Notes under the pieces: model-generated | Told to the model about the DNA's origin: nothing | Database searches by the model: none | Seen by the model: the letters and a program-made list of their open reading frames with translations, nothing else | Position numbers and translations under genes: made by a program | Source: JACCTU01 sp963788055 | GTDB taxonomy: Bacteria > Actinomycetota > Thermoleophilia > Gaiellales > Gaiellaceae | Reading direction: 5' to 3' | NCBI GenBank assembly: GCA_963788055.1 | Contig: CAWBFA010000002.1 | Coordinates: 434,001 to 498,000, forward strand | DNA length: 64,000 nucleotides | Shown here: piece after piece, positions 24,644-31,947 of the stretch | How positions within the stretch are numbered: the first letter of the stretch is position 1 | How the letters are laid out: each line of letters starts with the position of its first letter

Positions 24644-25866
24644 AGCGCGAGGCCCGGCTCTTCGAGGAATGCCTTCACGTCTTCGAGGAACCGGGCGCCG
24701 TCTGCGCCGTCGACCGTCCGGTGGTCGCAGGTGAGCGTGAGCGTCATCACCGGGAGGACGACGACCTCGCCGCCACGCGCGACCGGGCGGTCGTCGACCG
24801 CGCCGACCGCGAGGATCGCGGCCTGCGGCGGATTCAGCACGGCGATGAACTGCTGGACGCCGAACATGCCGAGGTTGGAGATCGTGAACGTGCCTCCGTC
24901 CAGGTCACCCTGGCGCAGCTTGCTCTCACGGGCGCGACCGACGAGCTCGGCGCGCGCGTTCGCGATCTCCTGGATCGTGAGCGACTCAGCGCGTTGGATC
25001 ACCGGCACGACGAGGCCTTGCGGCGCCGCGACGGCGATCCCCACGTTCGCGGTCGGGAAGCGCCTGATCCCCTCCTCGTCGTAGTGCGCGTTGAGAGAAC
25101 GGTTGCGCATCAGCGCGCTCGCCGAGATCTTCGTCAGCACGTCGGAGAGGGTCGGCTTCGCGCCCTCGCCCTTCCGCTCGACGAGCTGCTCCCGGAGCGC
25201 GACTGCGCGGGTCATCTCGACCTCGATCGTCAGCTGGAAGACCGGGACCGTCCACGCCTCGGTCAGCCGGCGCGCGATCGTGCGTCGGATCGACGTCAGC
25301 GGGACGATCTCGACCTCGCCCGCGGGTGCCGCGGCGCCTGTCGGGGCGGGTGTAGGCGCAGCTTCAGCGCGCTCGACATCCTCGGCGACGATCCGGCCCT
25401 CGGGGCCGGTACCGCGGAGCTGCTGGAGGTCGACGCCGCGTTCGCGGGCGATCCGGCGCGCCAGCGGTGACGCCTTGATGCGCCCGTCAGAGCGGGTCGC
25501 GCCGTTGCCCGACTGCGGCTCCGCCTGCGTGGACGCCTCGCGCCCGCGCTCCCGCTCCGCGTCCCGAGCCGGCGCGCGCGACCCCTCGGTCTGCGGTTCC
25601 TCCGGTGCGACTTCGACCGCGACCTCTTCGCCCTGCTCGCCGATCACCGCGACCGTCTGCCCGACCGGCACTTCACCTTCCTGCACGGCGATCTTCAGGA
25701 GCACGCCGGTCGCGTCTGCCTCGACCTCCTGCGTCACCTTGTCGGTGTCCAGCTCGTAGAGCGGCTCGCCCTTCGTGACGGCGTCGCCTTCACTCTTCAG
25801 CCACTTGACGATCGTCCCCGACTCCATCCCCTGCCCGAGCCGGGGGAGCTTGATCTCAGTCGCCAT
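24640..25866 (-). CDS. 2-oxoacid dehydrogenase E2 (dihydrolipoamide acyltransferase)
   Basis: 408 aa from ATG 25866. Lipoyl domain (1-78) with the lipoylated Lys in DTDKVTQEV (~43); Glu/Arg/Ala-rich linker; peripheral-subunit-binding domain KASPLARRIARERGVDLQQL; second linker; catalytic domain from VPLTSIRRTIARRLTEAWTV to CDHRTVDGADGARFLEDVKA, with active-site H-x3-D. A single lipoyl domain plus E1 alpha/beta genes fits pyruvate, branched-chain or acetoin dehydrogenase complexes; which one cannot be decided here. The hairpin repeat at 25922 lies in the gap before it. Confidence 0.92.
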   Translation of the reverse strand: MATEIKLPRLGQGMESGTIVKWLKSEGDAVTKGEPLYELDTDKVTQEVEADATGVLLKIAVQEGEVPVGQTVAVIGEQGEEVAVEVAPEEPQTEGSRAPARDAERERGREASTQAEPQSGNGATRSDGRIKASPLARRIARERGVDLQQLRGTGPEGRIVAEDVERAEAAPTPAPTGAAAPAGEVEIVPLTSIRRTIARRLTEAWTVPVFQLTIEVEMTRAVALREQLVERKGEGAKPTLSDVLTKISASALMRNRSLNAHYDEEGIRRFPTANVGIAVAAPQGLVVPVIQRAESLTIQEIANARAELVGRARESKLRQGDLDGGTFTISNLGMFGVQQFIAVLNPPQAAILAVGAVDDRPVARGGEVVVLPVMTLTLTCDHRTVDGADGARFLEDVKAFLEEPGLAL

Positions 25867-25921
25867 GGTGATCCGCCTGACCCCGTTGCCACGCTTCTGG
25901 GGCGCGAGCACCAAGCCAGGC

Positions 25922-25974
25922 GAGGACGCAGGGAGCGCCCGTATCCGCAGTGATACGGGCGCGACTGAGGACGC
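25922..25974. repeat. Dispersed 53 bp hairpin repeat, copy 2
   Basis: 48 of 53 bases match 23738-23790. GCGCCCGTATC (25935-25945) and GATACGGGCGC (25952-25962) form a perfect 11 bp stem around CGCAGT. Located between the E1 beta and E2 genes of one operon, so it is transcribed. Confidence 0.75.
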
Positions 25975-26028
25975 CGCATGGCGCCGCGTGCTCGCGCGCC
26001 AGAGGCATGGAGGGCGGGGTTGGGCGGG

Positions 26029-27009
26029 TCACGAACGACCGACGGTGCGGTAGATCCCCTCCAGCACGTCCTCGCTGCCGGGGACGAGGAACTGCTCCAT
26101 CACCGGCGCGAACGCGAGTGGCGCAAACTTCGCCCCGACGCGCTCGATCGGCGCGTCGAGCCAGTCGAACGCCTGGTACTGGATCACCGACGCGACCTCC
26201 GCGCCGAAGCCCATGCGCGTGACCGCCTCGTGCGTGACGACGCAGCGGTTCGTCTTCTTCACCGACGCGACGAGCGTCTCCTCGTCGAGCGGCTGCAGCG
26301 ACCGCGGGTCGATCACCTCGACCGAGACGCCGTTCCGCTCGGCCTCCTCGGCGGCCTCCACCGAGCGGTGCACCATCGGGCCGGTGGCGATCACCGTCAC
26401 GTCCTCACCCCCGCGCACGACGCGCGCCTCGCCGAACGGAATCGGCTCGAGCTTCTCCGGCACCTCCTCCTTCACCGGGTAGAGCAGGCGGTGCTCGAAG
26501 ACGATCACGGGGTTGTCGTCGTAGATCGCCGACCAGAGCATCCCGCGCACGTCCGTTGGCGTGGACGGGAAGACGACCTTCAGACCCGGGATGTGCACGA
26601 ACCAGGCCTCGAGCTGCTGCGCGTGCTGGGCGCCCGGCGACCAGCCGGCACCTCCCTGCGTCCGAATCGTCAGCGGCACCTTCAGCTGCCCACCCGACAT
26701 GTAGCGGTGCTTCGCCGCCTGGTTGACGATCTGCTCGGTCGAGAGCGTCAGGAAGTCCTCGTACATGATCTCGACGACGGGACGCATCCCCTGCATCGCG
26801 GCGCCGATCCCCGTGCCGACGATCGCCATCTCGGAGATCGGCGTGTTCCGCACACGCTCCGGGCCGAACTCGTCGACGAGCCCGTGTGTCACGCCCATCG
26901 ACCCGCCCATCTCCGCAATGTCCTCGCCCATCAGAAAGACGTCGGAGTCCTGCCTCATGGCAGTCGCGAGCGTGTCGCGGACCGCTTCTCTGTACGTGAG
27001 CTCAGGCAT
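26029..27009 (-). CDS. 2-oxoacid dehydrogenase E1 component, beta subunit
   Basis: 326 aa. TPP-binding beta chain: MPELTYREAVRDTLATAMRQ, then FLMGEDIAEMGGSMGVTHGL, NTPISEMAIVGTGIGAAMQG with the cofactor-activating Glu, TIRTQGGAGWSPGAQHAQQL, and the C-terminal transketolase domain (VEVIDPRSLQPLDEETLVAS). Pairs with the alpha chain 50 bases upstream. The gap holds a CGCGGTG / CACCGCG hairpin (27015-27032). Confidence 0.94.
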   Translation of the reverse strand: MPELTYREAVRDTLATAMRQDSDVFLMGEDIAEMGGSMGVTHGLVDEFGPERVRNTPISEMAIVGTGIGAAMQGMRPVVEIMYEDFLTLSTEQIVNQAAKHRYMSGGQLKVPLTIRTQGGAGWSPGAQHAQQLEAWFVHIPGLKVVFPSTPTDVRGMLWSAIYDDNPVIVFEHRLLYPVKEEVPEKLEPIPFGEARVVRGGEDVTVIATGPMVHRSVEAAEEAERNGVSVEVIDPRSLQPLDEETLVASVKKTNRCVVTHEAVTRMGFGAEVASVIQYQAFDWLDAPIERVGAKFAPLAFAPVMEQFLVPGSEDVLEGIYRTVGRS

Positions 27010-27059
27010 CGGCTCGCGGTGCGCACACCGCGGAAAATGCGCAGCACTTTCTGCGGTAA

Positions 27060-28034
27060 TCAGGCATAGATGTTCTTCAGGGCGTCCTCGGGGGCGGGGT
27101 CGGTGCCGTTCTTCGCGAACTCGACCGACTCCTCGACCTCCCGGGTCACCTCGGCGTCGAGCTGCTCCCACTCTTCGTCGGAGACGCCGAGGCGCTCGCG
27201 GAGCTTCGTGATCGGATCCTGCGTCTCGCGGAGCTTCTGGAGCTCGCCCTTCGGACGGTAGACCTGTGGATCGCCGACGTAGTGGCCGACGAGGCGGTAC
27301 GTGTCGACGACGAGCAGCACCGGCCCGTCCCCGCGCCGCGCGTGGTCGATCGCCTCGGACGCGGCGTCGTAGACCTGCTCGATCTCCTGGCCGCCGACCT
27401 TGATCGAGTGCATGCCGTAGGCGACGGCGCGCTGCGTGAAGTCGGTGATCGGGGAGTGCTGTGAGTTCGGAGTCGACTCGGCCCACCAGTTGTTCTCGAG
27501 GCAGAAGACCGCCGGGACGTTCCAGAGTTGCGCCAGGTTCAGCGACTCGTGGAAGGTGCCGATGTTCGTCGCGCCGTCGCCGAAGAAGGCGAGCGCGACG
27601 CGCGGCTCCTTCCGGAACTTGAAGGCGAGCGCGGCGCCCGTGATCGCGGGCAGCCCGCCGCCGACCACAGCGTTCGCGCCGAGGTTGCCGCGTTCGATGT
27701 CGTAGAGGTGCATCGACCCGCCGTAGCCGCGGGAGCAGCCCTCGAGCTTCCCGTACAGCTCCGCCATCACCGCGTTCGGCGAGGTGCCTCGGGCCAGGGT
27801 GTGCCCGTGCGCGCGGTGGGTCGAGGCGATCACGTCGTCTTCCTCGAGCGCGGCGCAGACGCCCACCGCGACGGCCTCCTGGCCGATCGCGACGTGCAGG
27901 AACCCCGGCAGCTCGCCCGCGCGGAACCGCTCCTCGACCTTCTCCTCGAAGCGGCGGATGAGCAGCATGTCGCGCAGGAAGTCGCGCAGCCGCTCGTCGC
28001 TCAGCCCTTTTTTCTTCGCTTCGACTTTCGCCAC
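27060..28034 (-). CDS. 2-oxoacid dehydrogenase E1 component, alpha subunit
   Basis: 324 aa. Decarboxylates the 2-oxoacid on thiamine diphosphate and transfers the acyl group to lipoyl-E2. TPP motif GDGATNIGTFHESLNLAQLW through ENN; HRAHGHTLARG and YGGSMHLYDIERGNLGANAV fit PdhA/AcoA/BkdA1. GTG 28034 (VAKVEAKKKGLSDERLRDFL) is chosen over a longer frame because a TACACT box ends 7 bases before it and the upstream sequence encodes the divergent gene. Confidence 0.94.
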   Translation of the reverse strand: MAKVEAKKKGLSDERLRDFLRDMLLIRRFEEKVEERFRAGELPGFLHVAIGQEAVAVGVCAALEEDDVIASTHRAHGHTLARGTSPNAVMAELYGKLEGCSRGYGGSMHLYDIERGNLGANAVVGGGLPAITGAALAFKFRKEPRVALAFFGDGATNIGTFHESLNLAQLWNVPAVFCLENNWWAESTPNSQHSPITDFTQRAVAYGMHSIKVGGQEIEQVYDAASEAIDHARRGDGPVLLVVDTYRLVGHYVGDPQVYRPKGELQKLRETQDPITKLRERLGVSDEEWEQLDAEVTREVEESVEFAKNGTDPAPEDALKNIYA

Positions 28035-28041
28035 GGGCGCC

Positions 28042-28051
28042 AGTGTACGCT
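28042..28051. promoter_or_regulatory. Overlapping divergent -10 boxes (E1 alpha and the 28059 gene)
   Basis: Plus strand TACGCT (28046-28051) ends 7 bases before GTG 28059. Minus strand TACACT (complement of 28042-28047) ends 7 bases before GTG 28034. The two boxes share the central TA, so one 10-base core appears to drive two leaderless genes in opposite directions. Confidence 0.6.
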
Positions 28052-28058
28052 CCGACCC

Positions 28059-28697
28059 GTGGCTCTCGCCGACGATTTCCGCGCACTTCTGCAGGAGTTG
28101 CCGAGGGACTGGGACGAGGCGAGCGTCCTCGTCCGGTTCAGGGGTGAAGACGAGGCGCGTCGCGCTGCCGCGCTGCTTCTCTCCGTCAATCCCGGCCACC
28201 ACGACGGCGTCGTTCGCTTCGTGGTCTCACGTCGCGCGACGCCGCTCCCGGAGCTCGCGCTCCGCGGCCTGCGCCGCGTCGACTCGGCCCGGCTCGGCGG
28301 TCAGCTGGAGCTCGTCTCGAGCACCCGCTCGGCGCCCGCCCCCGAGACGCCGCGCACGAGCCTCGCCGCGGCCTGGGACGCCGAGGTGGCGGGGCTACCT
28401 CCCGACTGGAGCGACGTCTACGCCGAGCTCGAGCTGCGCTCCACCGACAACCTCGAGCAGGGCGCCCTCCTCGCAGCCCCGATCAACCCGGACCGCGTCG
28501 ACGAGCGCCCCGCGTTTCGCTTCCGCTGCGCGCGGAGATTCGGCTACGGAGCGGCGCCCGGAATGGTGCGCCGGTGCCTCGAGCGTCTCGACGGCGCCGA
28601 CATCCGCGGCGAGGTGCACATCCTGCGTGCGTTGTCCGACACGAAGCCGTGGGCGACGCAGGGGCCGGTCTGGTACGTGGACGGCCGGCCCGTCTGA
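28059..28697 (+). CDS. Conserved-looking actinobacterial protein of unknown function
   Basis: 212 aa, GTG start with no ribosome site. Alternating charged and hydrophobic residues, no signal peptide or membrane helix. Recognisable phrases: LPRDWDEASVLVRFRGEDEA, LPPDWSDVYAELELRSTDNL, FRFRCARRFGYGAAPGMVRR. The two 'LP-DW' halves (near residues 14 and 113) suggest an internal duplication. I do not recognise a family. It overlaps the following PRC-barrel gene (TGATG) and is divergent from the dehydrogenase operon. Confidence 0.75.
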   Translation: MALADDFRALLQELPRDWDEASVLVRFRGEDEARRAAALLLSVNPGHHDGVVRFVVSRRATPLPELALRGLRRVDSARLGGQLELVSSTRSAPAPETPRTSLAAAWDAEVAGLPPDWSDVYAELELRSTDNLEQGALLAAPINPDRVDERPAFRFRCARRFGYGAAPGMVRRCLERLDGADIRGEVHILRALSDTKPWATQGPVWYVDGRPV

Positions 28698-28963
28698 TGC
28701 CCGACCCGGTCGCCTGGCTCGTCGTCGATCACGGCTGGGAGGTCGTGTCGAGCGACGGCGAGAAGGTCGGGACCGTCGACGACGTGCTCGGCGACGAGAA
28801 CGCGGACATCTTCGACGGGCTCGCGGTCGCGTCGGGCTTGCTCAAGAAGCCGAAGTACGTGCCCGCCGAGCGGGTCGGTGAGATTGTCGATGGCCAGGTG
28901 ACGCTCGAACTGACGAAAGCCGAGTTCGACGCGCTCGCCGAATACGACAAGAGCGTGCCTTGA
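28697..28963 (+). CDS. PRC-barrel-like small protein (DUF2171-type)
   Basis: 88 aa. WLVVDHGWEVVSSDGEKVGT, VDDVLGDENADIFDGLAVAS and YVPAERVGEIVDGQVTLELT show the six-strand PRC-barrel pattern, with the typical 'G-KVG-V-D' turn and the final 'V-L-L' strand. Such domains bind RNA, reaction centres or other proteins; this short form is of unknown role. Start ATG overlaps the upstream stop (TGATG). Confidence 0.72.
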   Translation: MPDPVAWLVVDHGWEVVSSDGEKVGTVDDVLGDENADIFDGLAVASGLLKKPKYVPAERVGEIVDGQVTLELTKAEFDALAEYDKSVP

Positions 28964-28982
28964 CCAGCTGCGCGAAGACCCT

Positions 28983-29009
28983 AAAGGCGGCCGCTAGGCG
29001 GCCGCTCTT
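28983..29009 (+). terminator. Hairpin between the PRC-barrel gene and argR
   Basis: GCGGCCGC (28987-28994), TAG, GCGGCCGC (28998-29005), preceded by TAAAG and followed by TCTTG. Convergent position, so it may serve both genes. Confidence 0.55.
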
Positions 29010-29029
29010 GCAGCAATCCATCAAGTCTT

Positions 29030-29506
29030 CTAGCCGAGCAGCGCGGCGAGCTCGCGCGCGAGCGCCGAAGCGCCCTCCGAGTCGTCCGTGATCACGAGGC
29101 ACGTGTCGTCCCCGGCTAGCGTCCCGAGGATCAACGCGTGCTCGAGTCGGTCGAGCGCGCGGCCGATCGCCGGCGCCGAGCCGAGCTCGGACCGGACGAC
29201 GACGATGTTCTGCGCAGCAGTCACGTCGCGGCCGAACTCGCCGAGCACCCGCCGCAGCGCATCGTGCGGATCGGCGCGGCGCGCCTCCGGAAGGACGTAG
29301 CGCGGCCGGCCGAGCGGGTCGTGCGCCTTCTCGAGCCCGAGCTCGCGGAGGTCACGCGAGACCGTCGCCTGGGTGACGCGGCAGCCGGCGTCGGCGAGGG
29401 CGGCCAGGAGCTCGAACTGGGTGCCGATCCGCTTCCGCGTGACGACGCTGGCGATCAGCCGCTGTCGCGCCGATTTCCCGAGCATGTTCTCGCTCTGCAT
29501 ACGCAT
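29030..29506 (-). CDS. argR: Arginine repressor ArgR
   Basis: 158 aa. Winged-helix N-terminus (ARQRLIASVVTRKRIGTQFE, then VTQATVSRDLRELGLEKA with the SR-DL recognition helix) and hexamerising, arginine-binding C-terminus (VRSELGSAPAIGRALDRLEH, LGTLAGDDTCLVITDDSEGA). Controls arginine biosynthesis genes. Starts at ATG 29506, 29500 or 29485 are possible. No arg biosynthesis genes are in the window. An ARG-box-like palindrome covers the start. Confidence 0.93.
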   Translation of the reverse strand: MRMQSENMLGKSARQRLIASVVTRKRIGTQFELLAALADAGCRVTQATVSRDLRELGLEKAHDPLGRPRYVLPEARRADPHDALRRVLGEFGRDVTAAQNIVVVRSELGSAPAIGRALDRLEHALILGTLAGDDTCLVITDDSEGASALARELAALLG

Positions 29507-29509
29507 GCA
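29496..29509. promoter_or_regulatory. Candidate ARG box over the argR start
   Basis: TGCAT (29496-29500), 4-base spacer, ATGCA (29505-29509). Actinobacterial ArgR sites are palindromes of this type. Position suggests autorepression; inference only. Confidence 0.4.
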
Positions 29510-29521
29510 TTGTTATCGCTC

Positions 29522-29527
29522 TAGGAT
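29522..29527 (+). promoter_or_regulatory. -10 box TAGGAT before the DUF3467 gene
   Basis: TAGGAT ends 7 bases before GTG 29535; no ribosome site. It is 13 bases from the candidate ARG box of divergent argR. Confidence 0.55.
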
Positions 29528-29534
29528 CACGGGG

Positions 29535-29834
29535 GTGCCCGAGCGGCCGATCGAGCTGAAGATCGACGTCCCTCCAGAGCTGGAGGGCGGCACGTACGCG
29601 AACGTGTTGAACGTCTGGCACACGGCGTACGAGTTCACGCTCGACTTCGGCGTGATGCAGCAGGTCGGCGAACCGGAGGACTCCGACGCCGCGCTCCAGG
29701 TCCCGGTCCGGGTCGTGTCGCGCGTCCGAATCCCGGTCACGCTGCTCTTCGAGGTGCTCAAGGCACTGAACACGAACATGAGCGGCTACGAGGCGACGTT
29801 CGGGCCGATCCGCGCTCCCGAAGCACCTTCGTAG
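29535..29834 (+). CDS. DUF3467-family protein
   Basis: 99 aa. PERPIELKIDVPPELEGGTY, ANVLNVWHTAYEFTLDFG and VRVVSRVRIPVTLLFEVLKA, LNTNMSGYEATFG match DUF3467, a short family of all-beta proteins with 'VxHTxxEFxxDF'. Function unknown. Leaderless GTG start. A GCCCCG / CGGGGC hairpin (29849-29862) follows. Confidence 0.82.
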   Translation: MPERPIELKIDVPPELEGGTYANVLNVWHTAYEFTLDFGVMQQVGEPEDSDAALQVPVRVVSRVRIPVTLLFEVLKALNTNMSGYEATFGPIRAPEAPS

Positions 29835-29880
29835 CGGGAGGCACGTTTGCCCCGTTCGGGGCCAGGAAAGAGAGGTAGGC

Positions 29881-30009
29881 ATGCTGCGCAAGGCACTCTG
29901 GACGGGGCTCTACGCGGCGCTCGCCGCAGCGGCGACGATGGTGTCGCGCCGGGCGGCTACGCGGATCTGGCGGATCGCCACCGGGGAGGAGCCCCCGGCG
30001 AAGAAATGA
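29881..30009 (+). CDS. DUF4235-like small membrane protein
   Basis: 42 aa: MLRKALWTGLYAALAAAATM then VSRRAATRIWRIATGEEPPA. One hydrophobic helix and a short basic/acidic tail, as in DUF4235. GAGAGG ribosome site. First of a chain of overlapping genes: its TGA overlaps the next ATG (AATGA). Confidence 0.72.
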   Translation: MLRKALWTGLYAALAAAATMVSRRAATRIWRIATGEEPPAKK

Positions 30010-30371
30010 CGACGAAGGCCGACCAGGTCGTCGATCGAGGTGCCGACAAGCTCGACGAGCTCGCGGAGCGCACTGCCGCGGACACGGGCGTCAAGGCGAA
30101 GCTCTCGGACGAGCTCGCCGACGATGCCGCCTTCCTGCGGAAGCTCAAGCCGAGCCTGATGGTGCAGCGCGCGAAGGGCGAAGCGCCGACGAACGACAAG
30201 CCCGGGGAGCCGCGCCGATCCCCGGCCGGCCCGCAGCTCGGTGGTCGGCCGACGCCGAGCCGGAAGCGGAAGGGGCCGAGCCCTTGGGTCGTGCTCGGCG
30301 GGGCGATCGTCGGCGGCTACTTCGTCGCAAAGGTCGTCGACTGGCGGGGCCATGCCCATGCGCGCGACTGA
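30006..30371 (+). CDS. Single-pass membrane protein of the holin-like cluster
   Basis: 121 aa, ATG overlapping the upstream stop. Mostly charged and helical (ADQVVDRGADKLDELAERTA), a Pro/Arg/Lys linker (RKRKGPSP), then a C-terminal transmembrane helix (WVVLGGAIVGGYFVAKVVDW) ending in a His-rich tail. No family recognised; context links it to envelope functions. Confidence 0.7.
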   Translation: MTTKADQVVDRGADKLDELAERTAADTGVKAKLSDELADDAAFLRKLKPSLMVQRAKGEAPTNDKPGEPRRSPAGPQLGGRPTPSRKRKGPSPWVVLGGAIVGGYFVAKVVDWRGHAHARD

Positions 30372-30750
30372 CAACGGGCACCGCGGGCTCGCCTCCGCGG
30401 TCAAGGCCGTCGCCGAACGCGCGAGCGTGCTCGTCCGCCTCGAGCTCGAGCTCGCGGCGCTCGAGCTGAAGCAGAAGGTCGCCGCGATCGGTGTCGGGAT
30501 CGGCCTGACGATCGGAGCGGCGGTCTTCGCCGTGTTCGCACTCGGCTTCCTCTTCGCGACGATCGCTGCCGGGCTTGCGACCTTCCTCGCGACGTGGCTC
30601 GCGCTGCTCATCGTCACCCTCTTCCTCTTCGTGCTGGTCGCCGTGCTCGGGCTGCTCGGTGTCCGGTCGATCAAGAAGGGCACCCCGCCGGTTCCGGAGC
30701 AGGCGATTCGGGAAGCCAAGCTGACCACAACCGCGATCAGGAGCGAGTGA
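30352..30750 (+). CDS. Phage-holin-superfamily (DUF1469-type) membrane protein
   Basis: 132 aa from ATG 30352 (30358 also possible). An amphipathic helix (VKAVAERASVLVRLELELAA, LELKQK) followed by two long transmembrane helices (VGIGLTIGAAVFAVFALGFL, LALLIVTLFLFVLVAVLGLL) and KKGTPPVPEQAI, the arrangement of DUF1469/Actinobacterial Holin-X proteins. It overlaps the previous gene by 20 bases. Likely an envelope-associated helper; lysis function is not implied. Confidence 0.78.
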   Translation: MPMRATDNGHRGLASAVKAVAERASVLVRLELELAALELKQKVAAIGVGIGLTIGAAVFAVFALGFLFATIAAGLATFLATWLALLIVTLFLFVLVAVLGLLGVRSIKKGTPPVPEQAIREAKLTTTAIRSE

Positions 30751-31013
30751 TGCCACGCACGACCGAAGACGTCCGCCGTGAGATCGAGCGCGAGCGCGAT
30801 CAGCTCGCCTCCGCGGTCGACGAACTCCGCGAAGCCGCCGACGTGACCTCGAAGCTCCGCACGAAGCTCCCGGCGCTCGCCGCCGGCGGGGCGGCGACGG
30901 GGTTCGTGCTCGCAGGAGGCCTGGGCGCGACGATTCGTCTCATCGCCCGCCGTGGGCGCGAGGGGCGGACGAAGGCACAGGCGGGTCGCTTCCGGCTTGT
31001 CGACCGCGGCTGA
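30750..31013 (+). CDS. DUF3618-like protein
   Basis: 87 aa. N-terminal RTTEDVRREIERERDQLASA is the DUF3618 helix ('R-IE-TR-L---vd-L'), then one short hydrophobic helix (LPALAAGGAATGFVLAGGLG) and an Arg-rich end. ATG overlaps the upstream TGA. Usually neighbours DUF1469 genes. Confidence 0.75.
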   Translation: MPRTTEDVRREIERERDQLASAVDELREAADVTSKLRTKLPALAAGGAATGFVLAGGLGATIRLIARRGREGRTKAQAGRFRLVDRG

Positions 31014-31947
31014 CCCCGCGAGCGACGCCGACGTCGGACACGTCCCGTCCGGCCCGCACCGCCTGACCGCCCGCGAGTGGTTCGCCGTCTTCAGGCGCAC
31101 CGCCAAGCAGTTCCTCGAGGACGACTGCATGGGCCTCTCCCAGCAGGTCGCATTCGGCTCGCTGCTCGCCTTCTTCCCGAGCGTGATCCTCCTTGTCGGC
31201 CTGCTCGGGCTGATCGGCGCCTACGAGGACCTCAAGACCTTCCTGGGCACGATTGCGCCGGGTGCCGTGATCGACGCGATCGAGCTCGCGCAGAAGACGG
31301 CAGCCGGAAACAAGACCGCCTCGACGGTCGCCGTCGTGATCGGGCTGTTCGCGGCGATCTGGGCAGCGAGCGGCGCGATGAACGCCGTGATCAAGGCCGT
31401 GAACAGGGCGTACGACCGCGTCGAGACGCGCCCCTTCTGGAAGGTGCGGGTCTACGCGCTCGTGCTCGTCTTCGCGACGGGGCTCACACTCGCCGGCCTG
31501 TTCGTCCTCATCGTCTTCGGAGGCCCGCTCGGAGCGGCGATCGCCAATCAGGCGCACCTCGGCGGCGCCTGGGACTGGGTGTGGAACATCCTGCGCTGGC
31601 CGCTCGCGTTCTGCAGCGTGCTGCTGTTCTTCGCGCTGGTCTACTACCTCGCGCCGAACGTCGACCAACGAAACTGGAAGTGGGTCACGCCGGGGTCACT
31701 CGTGGGCGCGATCCTCTGGCTCGTGCTGTCGGGCCTGTTCGCGCTCTACACGAGCTTCTCGTCGTCGTACGACGAGACGTACGGCTCGCTCGCGGGTGGG
31801 ATCATCCTGCTGCTCTGGCTGAACTACTCGGCGATGGCGATCCTCTTCGGCGCGGAGCTGAACGCCGAGCTCGACCGGCAGGCGGACATCCACGCGTCGG
31901 GCGGCTCACGCGCAGGCCTGATCGGCTACGCGCGCCGGAGCCGTTAG
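30997..31947 (+). CDS. YihY/BrkB-family membrane protein
   Basis: 316 aa from TTG 30997 (GTG 30952 in frame is an alternative). Six transmembrane helices; family phrases GLSQQVAFGSLLAFFPSVIL, AIWAASGAMNAVIKAVNRAY, WVTPGSLVGAILWLVLSGLF, YGSLAGGIILLLWLNYSAMA, ILFGAELNAELDRQ. BrkB-type proteins are conserved inner-membrane proteins of uncertain function, once misassigned as RNase BN. Last gene of the overlapping small-membrane-protein operon. Confidence 0.9.
   Translation: MSTAADPASDADVGHVPSGPHRLTAREWFAVFRRTAKQFLEDDCMGLSQQVAFGSLLAFFPSVILLVGLLGLIGAYEDLKTFLGTIAPGAVIDAIELAQKTAAGNKTASTVAVVIGLFAAIWAASGAMNAVIKAVNRAYDRVETRPFWKVRVYALVLVFATGLTLAGLFVLIVFGGPLGAAIANQAHLGGAWDWVWNILRWPLAFCSVLLFFALVYYLAPNVDQRNWKWVTPGSLVGAILWLVLSGLFALYTSFSSSYDETYGSLAGGIILLLWLNYSAMAILFGAELNAELDRQADIHASGGSRAGLIGYARRSR

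Noticed and set aside
26029..28034. Fusion of E1 alpha and beta into one protein
   Set aside because: An open frame runs across both genes, but the alpha gene's proper frame ends at 27060 and beta starts at ATG 27009; the joining frame has no E1 motifs in the alpha half.
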